Assembly: GCA_910579075.1 (NCBI GenBank) | Contig: CAJTSV010000004.1 | Span: 62,434-84,410 of the forward strand | Reading direction: 5' to 3' | Length of the DNA stretch: 21,977 bases | DNA from: an uncultured Eubacterium sp. | Lineage (GTDB): Bacteria; Bacillota; Clostridia; Lachnospirales; Lachnospiraceae | Part shown: positions 1-8,146 of the stretch, in pieces | Numbering within the stretch: the stretch's first letter is position 1 | Layout of the letters: every line of letters begins with the position of its first letter | The notes under the pieces: model-generated | The model's input: the letters and a program-made list of their open reading frames with translations, nothing else | Told to the model about the DNA's origin: nothing | Database searches by the model: none | Translations under genes and position numbers: made by a program

Positions 1-3000
1 CCTGCCACACCCCGGCCCGGTATAAGTCCAGCGGATGTGCAATGCGCAGCTTCTGGCTGTCCAAAAGGCTGGCTTTTTTGTTATCCCACGATTTAAGAAA
101 AATCTTCTGCTCCTGTTTCCCGAATGCCCCGTATGCGGAACTATCTCCTTCCGTCAGCAAAAACCCGTGATGCTCCCCGCTGACAAACACAAGCGTCTGC
201 AAAACTGCCCGGACAACCGGATTGCCCATCAGTCCGGCTGCTTCTGCGGCCGTAAATTCCGCCCCGTCTTCCATGGATTCTTCCATCAGCCTTTTTGCCC
301 GTACATGCTGTTCTTTCAAATTTTTACATGCGGATTTTATTTCCTGTACATATACGTGTTTTTTCAGCCTTGCCGGAACGGATTTCAGCATTTTTCCATC
401 TTTGCGGCACAGCACCTCACTCTTTCCGGCCCCATCCACATGCAGGCAGATTTCCACATCTTCCACACCATGCCAGTCCATCAGCGGCACAAATTCTTCT
501 GCCAGCCTGCCTTCCATATTTAAAACCAGCCTGGTCACGTCTGCAAACCCCGCGTGGACGCTTAAATTCACAAGCGCCGTCTGTGCCGCTTTCGTCTCAC
601 CGGCCCGCCGCTGCGCACCGAACTGCTTTGCTTGTTTTGCATAATTCTGGATAAACCGGTAACGCTCCATCAGGTCGTGCTCCCGGTTTTCCCCAAACGG
701 CACCAGTCCATAGCTCATCAGCAAATCCTTGTTCCGTTTATCCTGAATCTGCTCCCGCAGTTCTTCCAGCGTGACCTTTCCAGATGCCGCGTCTGCGTAC
801 TTCCTCGCCCGGGAATGCTTCTGCCCGCCTGAAATATATTTCGCTGCCTGGTACAGCACTGCAAAGTTTTTCTCCCCCAGCTGCCCGTATGCTTCCCGAA
901 ACCAGCCAATATCAAATGCCCCGTCCTGCAGTTCTTCGGCTGTCAGCGGCGTATATTTTGCAATTACCGCCATCTTTTGGCCGTCAAACCATTCATTCAT
1001 ATGCGCCATAAAATAATAACAGCCGCTTTTCATCCCCTGCCAGCCAAGATGCTGCTCAATAATCCCAATCCACTGCGGCGCATACATGGCGGCTTCCACC
1101 AGACGTTCTTTTTTAATATCCGTGCCTTCCAGTGCCCGGCCCAGCATCTGTCCATTTTCCCCGTCTGCCGGATAGCAGGCTTTCAGCAGGCTGCTCAATA
1201 CATGCCGCTTCGAACAGCCAGAATAATCATTCCATGCATAATAACCGTCCCTGTCAAGCGTGTCTTTTCCGATTGCCTGCAAAATCCGTATCAGGTAAGG
1301 AATTCCCCGGATATAAGTAATGCCCGCCATATCCTTTGAAAACACCGTCTCCGCTTCCCCGCGGCGCAGCTCCGTATCAGCCAGAAACGGAACAACGGTA
1401 TCATAAATATCCTGTACAAGCTCCTGCAGCCACGGCTCCTTTTGCAGCACCGCTTCCCCCTGTCCCGAAATTTCCCGTCCCATCTTTTCTCCAAAGAACA
1501 TCCGGAATACCGCCAGGTTAAACGGATTTTTAAATTCTCCTTTTATAAATTGCGTGACTGCCTGCAGATTATCCCGGAAATCAAAATAATCAAATAACGC
1601 CTGAAACAGAATATCCCGCGGAATCAGGCCCATATGATAAGCCTTCAAAAACCAGTACGGCACAATCGGCGTCAGCATTTGCGCCGCTAACGAGTGATGG
1701 CGCAATGCCTGCGGCGCAAACCGGTTTTTATCTGCTGCCCTGCTGCAGGTCATTTCCAGTTTCCAGGCCAGGTAAAATGCTTTTTTAAATTCCTCATCCG
1801 TCTCCCAGTACGCAAGCCCTTCCAGAAAACGTTCCAAAAAGCAAAGATTTCGAATCGAAGTCTTTGACACATTCTGCTGCCCGTTCCAGCCGCTGTAACG
1901 GAACGAAACCGTTCTATTTTCCGGCGTGATAACCCCAATCAGCGCATGGACAGCCTGCAGCCCTGCCCGGAACAGCAGCCTGCGGTCTAAAAACTCATGC
2001 CGGTAATTCAGGCGCACATCCTGAATCTGCCTGTCATATTCCAGCTCCATTGGTTCCGGCTGAAACGGCACTTTCCCAAAAATTGCATTGTAAAGCCGGG
2101 CAGCCTGCCCATAAGTCTGCGTATTATACAGCAGCAGCCGTGCTTCCCATTCGATAAAGGTTCCATAACTGCCAATTTCTTTCTCATAATATTCGCGCAG
2201 CTGCTTTTCCAGCGGATAATTTTCCAGCCGGAATGAGTCTGTATCATTTCGCCCCGCTTCTTTAGCTCCCCGCAGCCGTACATAAGAATCTCCCAGAATC
2301 CGGCTGCCATCGAACGCTGAATCATATTCCAAATCCCGGTTTTCCCGGACAAGTTCATCCAGTTTCTTTATTTTCGAAATAATTTCCTTTTCTGAAAGCG
2401 GAATACAGGCTTTTATCGCATCGCATCCTTCGTCAAAATCCGGGATGTCAAAGTATGCTTTTGGATTGTAAATGCCAAATCCCCGTTTTCTGACCGACAG
2501 CCCCGTTTTCTGTCTTATAGGAACTGCATCGATTTTATTTTTGTCATTTTGATTTTCTTTCTGCCTGTTTTCATCATCTAATAAATGATTTTTTAATATA
2601 TTTTCCTGTAATATTTCCTCAATCAGAATCTTTTCTTTATCCGAAGGCTTTTGAACCGTTCTGGCAAGCAGCCTTGCCTTATTATAAAACCCGGCACGCT
2701 TTTTTTGCCGGGACAGGCGCAGCAGCAGGTCCAGCCCAGCAATGCGCTTTTCTTCTTTCTTGTCTGCCAGCAGCCGCCCGATGCATGCTTCCATGTCCGC
2801 ATCCTGCTGGCCTTCTAAAAATTCCAGCAGCTGGCTGCGCAGCCTGCTCCGTTTGAAGCGCAGCATATCTTCCATCAGCCGGTAGTCTGCCTGCTCCAGC
2901 GGCAGCTTTTTTACAATGGCTGCCGCTTTGGAAGACGTGGCTTCCTCTGCATTGCCCATATACTGAATCAAAAGCTCCTTCTGTTTCCGGTTTGCCGGCT

Positions 3001-4555
3001 GATACAGCAGCAGGTTCACCAGAAATCCGCGCTCAAAGCCGCCGGAAGACACCTCTGTGAGGAGTGCCGCCATCTGTGTTATTTTTTCCTCGTCATCCAG
3101 TACATAAGCCGTAAATGCCAGCTGGCAGACAAGGTCAGACGGCTTTAATTCTGCCTGGTGCCACGGAAAAATGCATGGCGCAAATACCAGCCCCTTTTTG
3201 GGAAGCTGCTCATAAATGCTCCAAAACTTCCGGTACTGCATTTCGGCATCTTCCCGGTCGCGGAAATAATCGGTCAGAACCGCTTTTTTCGGCTTTACCA
3301 CTTCTGCCTGAACCATTTGATAAGAATGAAACAGCAGCCCGCGTATATCGTATGAAAGCCGCTCCATATAAGCCGGCAGAAATGCCGCCACAAGCTCCAG
3401 GTCATCGGTATATTCCAGAATCACTTTCCGTGCCGTGCGCATTTTCAGGTTCTCATCAAACAGGCTCTGGTTATAGTAAGCCGCTGCCAGCTTCTGGTTC
3501 CTTGTCCCATGCTCCACAAGCTCCGTCATCGCTGCCACGGCGTCCTGCGCTTCCCGAAATCCCAGTGCCCAGAGCGCCACGCTGAGCGCAGCCGCATCAT
3601 TTGTCCGAAGCTGCTGCCGGCAGAACCTGCTGTCTTTCAGGCACTGGCTCATCAGCGCCAGCAGCTTCCGGTTTACCCGTTCCACGCTCTCGTCATGAAA
3701 AATGCCAATCCACGCCGAAACTGCACGCTGCACGGAAGAATAACGGATTAAATCCTGATTTTCAATTACATCCAGAATCGTCAGGAATGCTTCTTCCGTC
3801 CCCTCATCCATTGTTTCACAGATTGCCTGGCGCAGCCCTTCCTGCAGGCGCGCCGCCACCAGCAGCTTTCCCGCCAGGGCGTGCAGGTTCCGGTTATCTG
3901 ACCGGAAAATCCCAAGTATCATTTCCCGGTCCAGATATGCCGTGCTGTTTTCACTCAGAATCAAATCCTGCAAGGCATTTATGACATCCAGATTTCCCCG
4001 GTCAATCTCTGCCGCATAAATCAGGCTGAAATTCTGCATGAAATTCCACTCGTTTGAAACATAGTCCAGCTTTTCACGGTCAAGCCGGCGGTAAATCAAA
4101 TCTTCCAGCCGCTCATTGATATAAAACAGCTTTTCATACGCCTCCAGCAGTTCAAACACCAGATGCATCTGCGGCCCGTATGCTGCCGTGCGCACCGCCC
4201 TGCGGTACCACCCGCGGGAAAACGGAAACCGGTTCAGCTTGTCAATCATATACAGATAGGACTGCTGATACTCTTGCGGGACAAATACGTCCAGCAGCCC
4301 TTTATGAACACGCGTCCCCGGAATCGTTCCTTCCTGTAAAAACCAGTCCGACGGCTTTTTCTGCCCTTCTGAAAAATCTGTACCAGAAAACTGCTGTGAA
4401 ATCCGCCCGATATGGTTCGCAGACGTCCTGCGCAGTCCCGCAATTTCCAACGCCAGCTCCTTATCATGCTTTGAAAGCTTCCCAATCCGCTCCTTTAACT
4501 GCTCCGTTCTTTTTAATGTAATTTCCCGCCTTGCCTGATAATCAAGTCCCGCCAT
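1..4555 (-). CDS. DUF4132 domain protein (MolR-like), C-terminus cut by the window edge
   Basis: The frame stays open for 1518 codons, from ATG at 4555 to the left edge, with no stop in view. The protein looks soluble and helical, with HEAT-like stretches in the middle (for example around GRLLADKKEEKRIAGLDLL). The last ~90 residues match the conserved DUF4132 core as I know it: a basic RAKRLMEESM helix, a Trp/Phe-x-Ala-x-E segment, NPVVRAVLQTLVF, then an acidic-Gly stretch and AHPLDLYRAGVW just before the edge. DUF4132 proteins, such as E. coli MolR/YehI relatives, sit in MoxR-AAA/vWA gene sets that have been proposed as NTP-dependent conflict or metal-handling systems; the biochemical role is not settled. 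The start is one base after the stop of the 139-residue gene (TAATATG), so translation is probably coupled. Partner genes, if present, lie outside the window to the left. Confidence 0.85.
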   Translation of the reverse strand, partial: MAGLDYQARREITLKRTEQLKERIGKLSKHDKELALEIAGLRRTSANHIGRISQQFSGTDFSEGQKKPSDWFLQEGTIPGTRVHKGLLDVFVPQEYQQSYLYMIDKLNRFPFSRGWYRRAVRTAAYGPQMHLVFELLEAYEKLFYINERLEDLIYRRLDREKLDYVSNEWNFMQNFSLIYAAEIDRGNLDVINALQDLILSENSTAYLDREMILGIFRSDNRNLHALAGKLLVAARLQEGLRQAICETMDEGTEEAFLTILDVIENQDLIRYSSVQRAVSAWIGIFHDESVERVNRKLLALMSQCLKDSRFCRQQLRTNDAAALSVALWALGFREAQDAVAAMTELVEHGTRNQKLAAAYYNQSLFDENLKMRTARKVILEYTDDLELVAAFLPAYMERLSYDIRGLLFHSYQMVQAEVVKPKKAVLTDYFRDREDAEMQYRKFWSIYEQLPKKGLVFAPCIFPWHQAELKPSDLVCQLAFTAYVLDDEEKITQMAALLTEVSSGGFERGFLVNLLLYQPANRKQKELLIQYMGNAEEATSSKAAAIVKKLPLEQADYRLMEDMLRFKRSRLRSQLLEFLEGQQDADMEACIGRLLADKKEEKRIAGLDLLLRLSRQKKRAGFYNKARLLARTVQKPSDKEKILIEEILQENILKNHLLDDENRQKENQNDKNKIDAVPIRQKTGLSVRKRGFGIYNPKAYFDIPDFDEGCDAIKACIPLSEKEIISKIKKLDELVRENRDLEYDSAFDGSRILGDSYVRLRGAKEAGRNDTDSFRLENYPLEKQLREYYEKEIGSYGTFIEWEARLLLYNTQTYGQAARLYNAIFGKVPFQPEPMELEYDRQIQDVRLNYRHEFLDRRLLFRAGLQAVHALIGVITPENRTVSFRYSGWNGQQNVSKTSIRNLCFLERFLEGLAYWETDEEFKKAFYLAWKLEMTCSRAADKNRFAPQALRHHSLAAQMLTPIVPYWFLKAYHMGLIPRDILFQALFDYFDFRDNLQAVTQFIKGEFKNPFNLAVFRMFFGEKMGREISGQGEAVLQKEPWLQELVQDIYDTVVPFLADTELRRGEAETVFSKDMAGITYIRGIPYLIRILQAIGKDTLDRDGYYAWNDYSGCSKRHVLSSLLKACYPADGENGQMLGRALEGTDIKKERLVEAAMYAPQWIGIIEQHLGWQGMKSGCYYFMAHMNEWFDGQKMAVIAKYTPLTAEELQDGAFDIGWFREAYGQLGEKNFAVLYQAAKYISGGQKHSRARKYADAASGKVTLEELREQIQDKRNKDLLMSYGLVPFGENREHDLMERYRFIQNYAKQAKQFGAQRRAGETKAAQTALVNLSVHAGFADVTRLVLNMEGRLAEEFVPLMDWHGVEDVEICLHVDGAGKSEVLCRKDGKMLKSVPARLKKHVYVQEIKSACKNLKEQHVRAKRLMEESMEDGAEFTAAEAAGLMGNPVVRAVLQTLVFVSGEHHGFLLTEGDSSAYGAFGKQEQKIFLKSWDNKKASLLDSQKLRIAHPLDLYRAGVWQ

Positions 4556-4556
4556 A

Positions 4557-4976
4557 TTACCACATCCTTCCTGCCAGCATGGCCAGCCTGACAAAGGTAA
4601 ACCCGCTTTCTTCTGTCACGCAGATTTCCGTGTCCAATGCTTCCAGCGGTTCGCCGTCCATAAAAATCCGGTAAATTCCGTCTTCAAAGCATTGTAATGC
4701 ATGTTCCTGTGCTTCGGGAAGTACTGCTTTTTTCCCGCCGTAATGGTTCCCAAACGAAACCTTTCCTTCCTGTGCCTGTCCTTCCATCTGCTCCTTTGTC
4801 AGATAATCCAATATATCCCGGGAATCCATGCGCCTGTTATACGCTTCCACGCCGCTTTCCGTCACGGCCAGAATCAGCTCTCGCACATTGCGGGGACATC
4901 CCTTGATTTGATAAACGACCGGCTCCACGGATTGTCTGCGCTTTCCGGCAGATTTTAAATTTACCCTTATTTTCAT
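4557..4976 (-). CDS. Unknown 139-residue protein, first gene of the DUF4132 unit
   Basis: I do not recognise the family. The start is ATG at 4976, with AAGGAG seven bases upstream. It has a basic N-terminus (MKIRVNLKSAGKRRQ), a middle with KGCPRNVRELILAVTESGVEAYN, and a C-terminal half of alternating beta-like segments ending FTFVRLAMLAGRMW. No signal peptide, membrane helix or cysteine cluster is seen. The central phrase 'VRELILAVTESGVEAYNRR...DILDYLTKEQMEGQAQEGKVSFG' looks like a compact folded domain rather than noise. The gene ends one base before the DUF4132 start, so the two are probably made together and may bind each other; that is inference from position only. A promoter, an operator-like dyad and the terminator of the gene behind it lie directly upstream. 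Confidence 0.8.
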   Translation of the reverse strand: MKIRVNLKSAGKRRQSVEPVVYQIKGCPRNVRELILAVTESGVEAYNRRMDSRDILDYLTKEQMEGQAQEGKVSFGNHYGGKKAVLPEAQEHALQCFEDGIYRIFMDGEPLEALDTEICVTEESGFTFVRLAMLAGRMW

Positions 4977-5006
4977 ATTTTCTCCTTATCCTTTTCCGGT
5001 GTCAGC

Positions 5007-5022
5007 AGTGATTTCTATCACT
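5007..5022. promoter_or_regulatory. Inverted repeat, possible operator of the DUF4132 unit
   Basis: AGTGATTTCTATCACT is a perfect 6-bp dyad around TTCT. It lies just downstream of the predicted -10 box at 5028-5033 and before the ribosome site, where a repressor would block transcription. No cognate regulator can be named from the sequence. Confidence 0.4.
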
Positions 5023-5027
5023 ATCTT

Positions 5028-5057
5028 AGCATAAAAAAGGGAATCTGCATATTGCAA
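5028..5057 (-). promoter_or_regulatory. Candidate promoter of the 139-residue/DUF4132 unit
   Basis: On the minus strand TTGCAA (5052-5057) is followed after 18 bases by TATGCT (5028-5033). The boxes are embedded in the terminator hairpin of the YidC gene, so termination and initiation share the same DNA. Match to the vegetative consensus is fair, not perfect. Confidence 0.4.
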
Positions 5058-5063
5058 ATTCCC
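5033..5063 (-). terminator. Rho-independent terminator of the MerR/YidC unit
   Basis: On the minus strand the arm GGGAAT (5058-5063) pairs with ATTCCC (5039-5044). An inner TGCA pairing extends the stem, and six T follow (5033-5038). It starts about 20 bases after the YidC stop codon and fits the end of that two-gene unit. Confidence 0.8.
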
Positions 5064-5081
5064 CTGTCCGTGTATTTGTAT

Positions 5082-5729
5082 TCAGGCCGTTTCCGCCCGC
5101 TCCGATTCTGACCAAAGTCCTGATATCTGTTCTGCTGCCGTAAATAATCCCGACACCAGATAATACAATTCAATCCCAGCCGGAAGCATTACCGCAAACC
5201 AGCTGTTAGAAAACAGCAGTATCAAAAGCATGGGAAGATTCATTTTCTGCAGATTCAGCTTCTGGAAAAATCCGACATATGGCATTATCTGCGGAAACAT
5301 CTGCACAAATACGGTAATGGCAGGCAGGATATAAGTACTGTCCCGTGCCAGCAAAGACGGCACCCATGGCAGCAATACCGTCGTCATGCTGGCAGATACC
5401 GCAAGACGTATGCCGTTATACAGCGCTATCATAATTGGAAACTGCACTAACACGGGCAGGCAGCCCATGCCCCCGCCCGCCTGCCCGCGGTAAAGCTTTT
5501 CTAATTCTTCGTTTCTCCTGGATTCATTATTTTTATATTTCAGTTTTATTTCCTCAATTTTTACGCCAAGCTTCTGCTGTTCTTTCATCACTTTTCTCTG
5601 TCTGCGGTTCAGCGGAAGCAGGAACAGCCGGATTGCAACCGTAATACATACAATCGCAATTCCATAATCCCCGCATATCCCGTATACTGCTTCTATCAGC
5701 TGCCGGATGCCATCATATACAATACTCAT
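5082..5729 (-). CDS. Minimal YidC/Oxa1-family membrane protein insertase
   Basis: A 215-residue polytopic membrane protein with the YidC/Oxa1 core. An N-terminal hydrophobic segment carries the conserved groove arginine (R34 in AIRLFLLPLNRRQ). A charged cytoplasmic hairpin follows (about residues 41-80), then GGGMGCLPVLVQFPIMIALYNGIR and three more hydrophobic stretches. It lacks the N-terminal lipobox and the basic C-terminal tail of the housekeeping SpoIIIJ/YidC1, and is shorter than the usual 250-290 residues. It is therefore likely an accessory paralogue rather than the main insertase, which in Firmicutes sits by rpmH/rnpA. Its ATG overlaps the stop of the MerR gene (ATGA), so expression is coupled to that regulator. 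A terminator follows directly. The substrate is unknown. Confidence 0.9.
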   Translation of the reverse strand: MSIVYDGIRQLIEAVYGICGDYGIAIVCITVAIRLFLLPLNRRQRKVMKEQQKLGVKIEEIKLKYKNNESRRNEELEKLYRGQAGGGMGCLPVLVQFPIMIALYNGIRLAVSASMTTVLLPWVPSLLARDSTYILPAITVFVQMFPQIMPYVGFFQKLNLQKMNLPMLLILLFSNSWFAVMLPAGIELYYLVSGLFTAAEQISGLWSESERAETA

Positions 5730-6424
5730 TTTTCATCCTCCTGATACCGGTTCCGTTTTCTGCGGTAAGCTGCAAATCCGGTTCCATACAGCACAAGCGG
5801 AAATACAAGCATAAATACAAGCCAGACATGATTCAGGGATGTTTTCCCTGTAAGCAGCGCGGCCAGATGCATCCCTGCTACCGTAATGTATATCCCCCAA
5901 AATCCCACCGAAAGCAGCTTTGCAAGCCACGGCCACTGAAACAGCCATACCGCAGCCGGGTCAGAATGCAGCACATCCGTTCCTGTAAACCCTGCAATAT
6001 CTTCCAGCAGTTCTTCTGCTTCGGCAAAATGCCGTCCTTTTTGTTCTTCCTGATGTACATAGCTTAAATACCAGGCTAATTTTTCTTCACTGAAAAAAGG
6101 ATTCTGCTGTTCTTCTGCCAGTATCAGGCTGCACAAATCCATGGCTCCCTGCAAATCCTCCATCTGCTGTTTCAGCTCCTGCTGCTGCCGCTGCAGGACG
6201 TCTTTCACCCCGGCCTTTTCATTTAAGAGCAGATAAATCGTATCTATCGAAATTCCCATTTTCCGGTACAGAAGAATCTGCCTGATTCTTTGGACATCCT
6301 CCATGGAATAATCCCGGTACCTGCTGTCTTCTTTCCTGGCTGGTGCCAGCAGCCCCTTCCTCTCATAGAACCGGACATTGCTCGCTTTCAGCCCGGCCAG
6401 TTCTGCGGCTTCACTGATTTTCAT
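5726..6424 (-). CDS. MerR-family regulator with two C-terminal transmembrane helices
   Basis: The N-terminal winged helix is typical MerR: MKISEAAELAGLKASNVRFY, then ERKGLL, SRYRDYS and IRQILLYRKMGIS (residues 1-60). A coiled dimerisation helix rich in Q, E and L follows (about 74-105), then an acidic linker. Residues 168-192 and 199-220 are two strong hydrophobic helices, followed by a basic tail (RRKRNRYQEDEK). A soluble effector-binding domain is absent, so the protein is probably anchored in the membrane while binding DNA. ATG at 6424 was chosen because GGAAAGGAG lies eight bases before it; the longer frame from TTG at 6445 would place that ribosome site inside the gene. It overlaps the mini-YidC gene by four bases. 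The promoter upstream has a 19-bp spacer, so autoregulation is likely. Confidence 0.88.
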   Translation of the reverse strand: MKISEAAELAGLKASNVRFYERKGLLAPARKEDSRYRDYSMEDVQRIRQILLYRKMGISIDTIYLLLNEKAGVKDVLQRQQQELKQQMEDLQGAMDLCSLILAEEQQNPFFSEEKLAWYLSYVHQEEQKGRHFAEAEELLEDIAGFTGTDVLHSDPAAVWLFQWPWLAKLLSVGFWGIYITVAGMHLAALLTGKTSLNHVWLVFMLVFPLVLYGTGFAAYRRKRNRYQEDEK

Positions 6425-6458
6425 ATTTTTCAGGCTCCTTTCCAAATAGAATACCTAA

Positions 6459-6489
6459 AATATAAGCCTTTCACCTGATGCAGAGTCAA
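6459..6489 (-). promoter_or_regulatory. MerR-type promoter with 19-bp spacer
   Basis: On the minus strand TTGACT (6484-6489) and TATATT (6459-6464) are separated by 19 bases instead of 17. MerR regulators act on such stretched promoters by untwisting the spacer. The spacer holds AGGTGAAAG and a weakly matching opposite half-site, so an operator there is plausible but degenerate. The ribosome site of the MerR gene follows about 20 bases later. Confidence 0.65.
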
Positions 6490-6503
6490 GCATTTTTTTA
6501 TTT

Positions 6504-6932
6504 TTATGCAGCCTGCTTCTGTATATTTTTAAAATACGATTCTATAATGTTCCATTTGTTTCTTTCTGCCATGTCCAGATATGCCTGCTGTCTGCCAAAA
6601 TTCAGAATCATGCTGTTTTTATTTTTGATAAAGCGCAGCCTCCGCTTTCCAAGCTTCACGCAAAAGCAGACCTCCTCACCTATGCAGACTGACATTCCCT
6701 GGATATCATTCCAGCGCAGAAGCTCGGACAGCTCTGCTTCATACAGCTCCAGCAAAGCAAACAGCGTATCTGTCTGCGGATAGCACGTCCCTTCTTCCCA
6801 TTTATAAACCGCCTGTTTCGAACCAAGCTGCAGGTAATCCCGCACCTGTTCGACGGTATAATTCTTTTCTATCCGGCATTTTCTCAAGTTTCTGCCAAAC
6901 TGTTTTTTATTATATTCGTGCCTGGTTTTCAT
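6504..6932 (-). CDS. XRE-family helix-turn-helix regulator
   Basis: A 142-residue protein. Residues ~9-65 form a Cro/CI-type helix-turn-helix: FGRNLRKCRIEKNYTVEQV, then YLQLGSKQAVYKWEEGTCYP and TLFALLELYEAELSELL. A short basic C-terminal part of unknown fold follows (KLGKRRLRFIKNKNS). ATG at 6932 was preferred because GGAGGA precedes it by six bases. The frame continues upstream to a TTG at 7022 with only a poor ribosome site, so a 172-residue form is less likely. It stands alone between two other units and its targets cannot be told. The fold is a sure call, the function only general. Confidence 0.82.
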   Translation of the reverse strand: MKTRHEYNKKQFGRNLRKCRIEKNYTVEQVRDYLQLGSKQAVYKWEEGTCYPQTDTLFALLELYEAELSELLRWNDIQGMSVCIGEEVCFCVKLGKRRLRFIKNKNSMILNFGRQQAYLDMAERNKWNIIESYFKNIQKQAA

Positions 6933-7312
6933 AAAATCCTCCAATCCCGGCTGATATCCTGTATACATAACTGCCTGCAATACAGCCATGCGGTAAACCT
7001 GCGGCCAGCTGATTCCTGCCAAACCTCTGCCATGGATTTCAGCATGCTTTTATGCCGGAATAACAGTTTATTTATACATTCTCTATTCACGATTTGATTT
7101 TTAACATTTTTTTCGTACACTTGTACATGATGCTGGCGGCATTATCTGCCATTTTGAATCAGGTTTCAGGTTTTCGTATTGCAGGCAGATATCTGTTTTT
7201 CGATGCATATATTACATTTTATCTTCCTGTGCCTGTCAAATGGTTCTGTTTTGTATTATCAGATTCTGCAGGCAGGCGCCGTTCTTCATCACCGGCACCG
7301 GATTTGTCCTGC
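6933..7312. other. Gene-free stretch upstream of the XRE regulator
   Basis: No convincing gene on either strand; the short open frames lack ribosome sites. The only ordered element is a dyad, GTACACTTGTAC (7115-7126, 5-bp arms around CT), about 180 bases before the XRE start, which could be an operator. An AT-rich run lies at 7065-7115. No clear vegetative promoter with both boxes, and no terminator for the gene ending at 7313, could be found. Confidence 0.5.
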
Positions 7313-7972
7313 CTAAATTTCAATATATGTAACCGCATTGGAAACCTTAATCCTGGTGTCAAGCTCGCGCAAAAGACAGTCTGTCCTTTCTGACAGCTGT
7401 TCCACTGTTTCCGGAATGCCAAGAGGGTCAATCAGCTCCATCGTATTTTCCCTGACATAAGCTTCCACCACTTCCAGCGGACGGTCTTCGCTTGCCTGGG
7501 TACATCCGTCCAGAACGCTTTGCTGCATCCGTTCAGCGATATCCTGCAGCTTCTGGTTGCGTTCTTCTGCAAACTGCACCGCTTCTTCATACTGCATCTG
7601 CAAGGCCTGTCCCAGCTTCTGCTCAAAATCTGCCAGCCCTTCGTAAGTCCCTGTCCCGCGCAGCCTGCCACGCAGCACAATCGCACTCGCAACGCTCATC
7701 TTCCCGCGGGAAGTCTCAATAAACGTATTTGCGTTGGAATTTATAATTCCGGCATCTATTTTTTCAAAACGGCTGATTAAATCCATAATCTGCTGATACG
7801 CCGCTTTTGCTTTTGCAGAAAACTGCTCTTTTGTAATCCGGGCTTCATAAACCCGTTCTTCATTATTTTTTGCAGTGTCAATAAACCTTGCCCTGCACAG
7901 CTTATCCGAAATTTTTTTCACAATGAAATCCCGTTCATCAAGCGCCTGTGTAACGAGCATTTTCTCTGCCAT
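7313..7972 (-). CDS. Helical protein of unknown role, distantly DIP1984-like
   Basis: A 219-residue soluble protein that is helical throughout. The layout recalls DIP1984-family proteins: an N-terminal QALDERDFIVKKI helix, a second helix ending RFEKIDAGIINSNANT (about 69-83), a GKMSVASAI motif, a long central coiled helix (about 112-155), and a C-terminal segment ending RIKVSNAVTYIEI. The resemblance is from memory of the family pattern and needs a profile search. ATG at 7972 has GGAGGG seven bases upstream. It lies downstream of the NYN-domain gene on the same strand, 174 bases apart, with a duplicated sequence in the gap. The pair may be one operon. No catalytic motif is seen. Confidence 0.72.
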   Translation of the reverse strand: MAEKMLVTQALDERDFIVKKISDKLCRARFIDTAKNNEERVYEARITKEQFSAKAKAAYQQIMDLISRFEKIDAGIINSNANTFIETSRGKMSVASAIVLRGRLRGTGTYEGLADFEQKLGQALQMQYEEAVQFAEERNQKLQDIAERMQQSVLDGCTQASEDRPLEVVEAYVRENTMELIDPLGIPETVEQLSERTDCLLRELDTRIKVSNAVTYIEI

Positions 7973-8020
7973 GTTTTATCCCTCCATATGATATGCAAGC
8001 CCCGCCATTCTGCGTATGCC

Positions 8021-8135
8021 CTTATCCCTGTCATGCTTCATCCTTCCAGCCCGGTTTTTTCTGAATCCTTCCGTTTTCCACATATCCTTATCCCTGCCAT
8101 GCTTCATCCTTCCAGCCCGGTTTTTCTGAATCCTT
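8021..8135. repeat. Direct duplication of about 50 bp between two genes
   Basis: Copy 1 is 8021-8070 and copy 2 is 8087-8135, an offset of 66 bases. They differ by one substitution (GTCATG against GCCATG) and one T in a T-run. Read on the minus strand, each copy contains GGAAGGATGAAGC directly followed by ATG, a plausible ribosome site and start. They open two short in-frame reading frames: 20 codons at 8038-8100, and 38 codons at 7918-8034 running into the next gene. Confidence 0.85.
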
Positions 8136-8146
8136 TTCAATCCTTT

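Noticed and set aside
35..4521. Several plus-strand open frames of 60-162 codons and short minus-strand frames within this stretch
   Set aside because: They lie opposite or out of frame to the continuous DUF4132 frame, lack ribosome sites and have low-complexity, Cys/Pro/His-rich translations.
6929..7120. Minus-strand 63-codon frame whose stop overlaps the XRE start (ATGA)
   Set aside because: The GTG start has no ribosome site and the translation looks random; the overlap seems accidental, though a leader ORF cannot be fully excluded.
7094..7393. Plus-strand 99-codon frame with a hydrophobic start
   Set aside because: TTG start without ribosome site, and it runs into the antisense of the gene ending at 7313.
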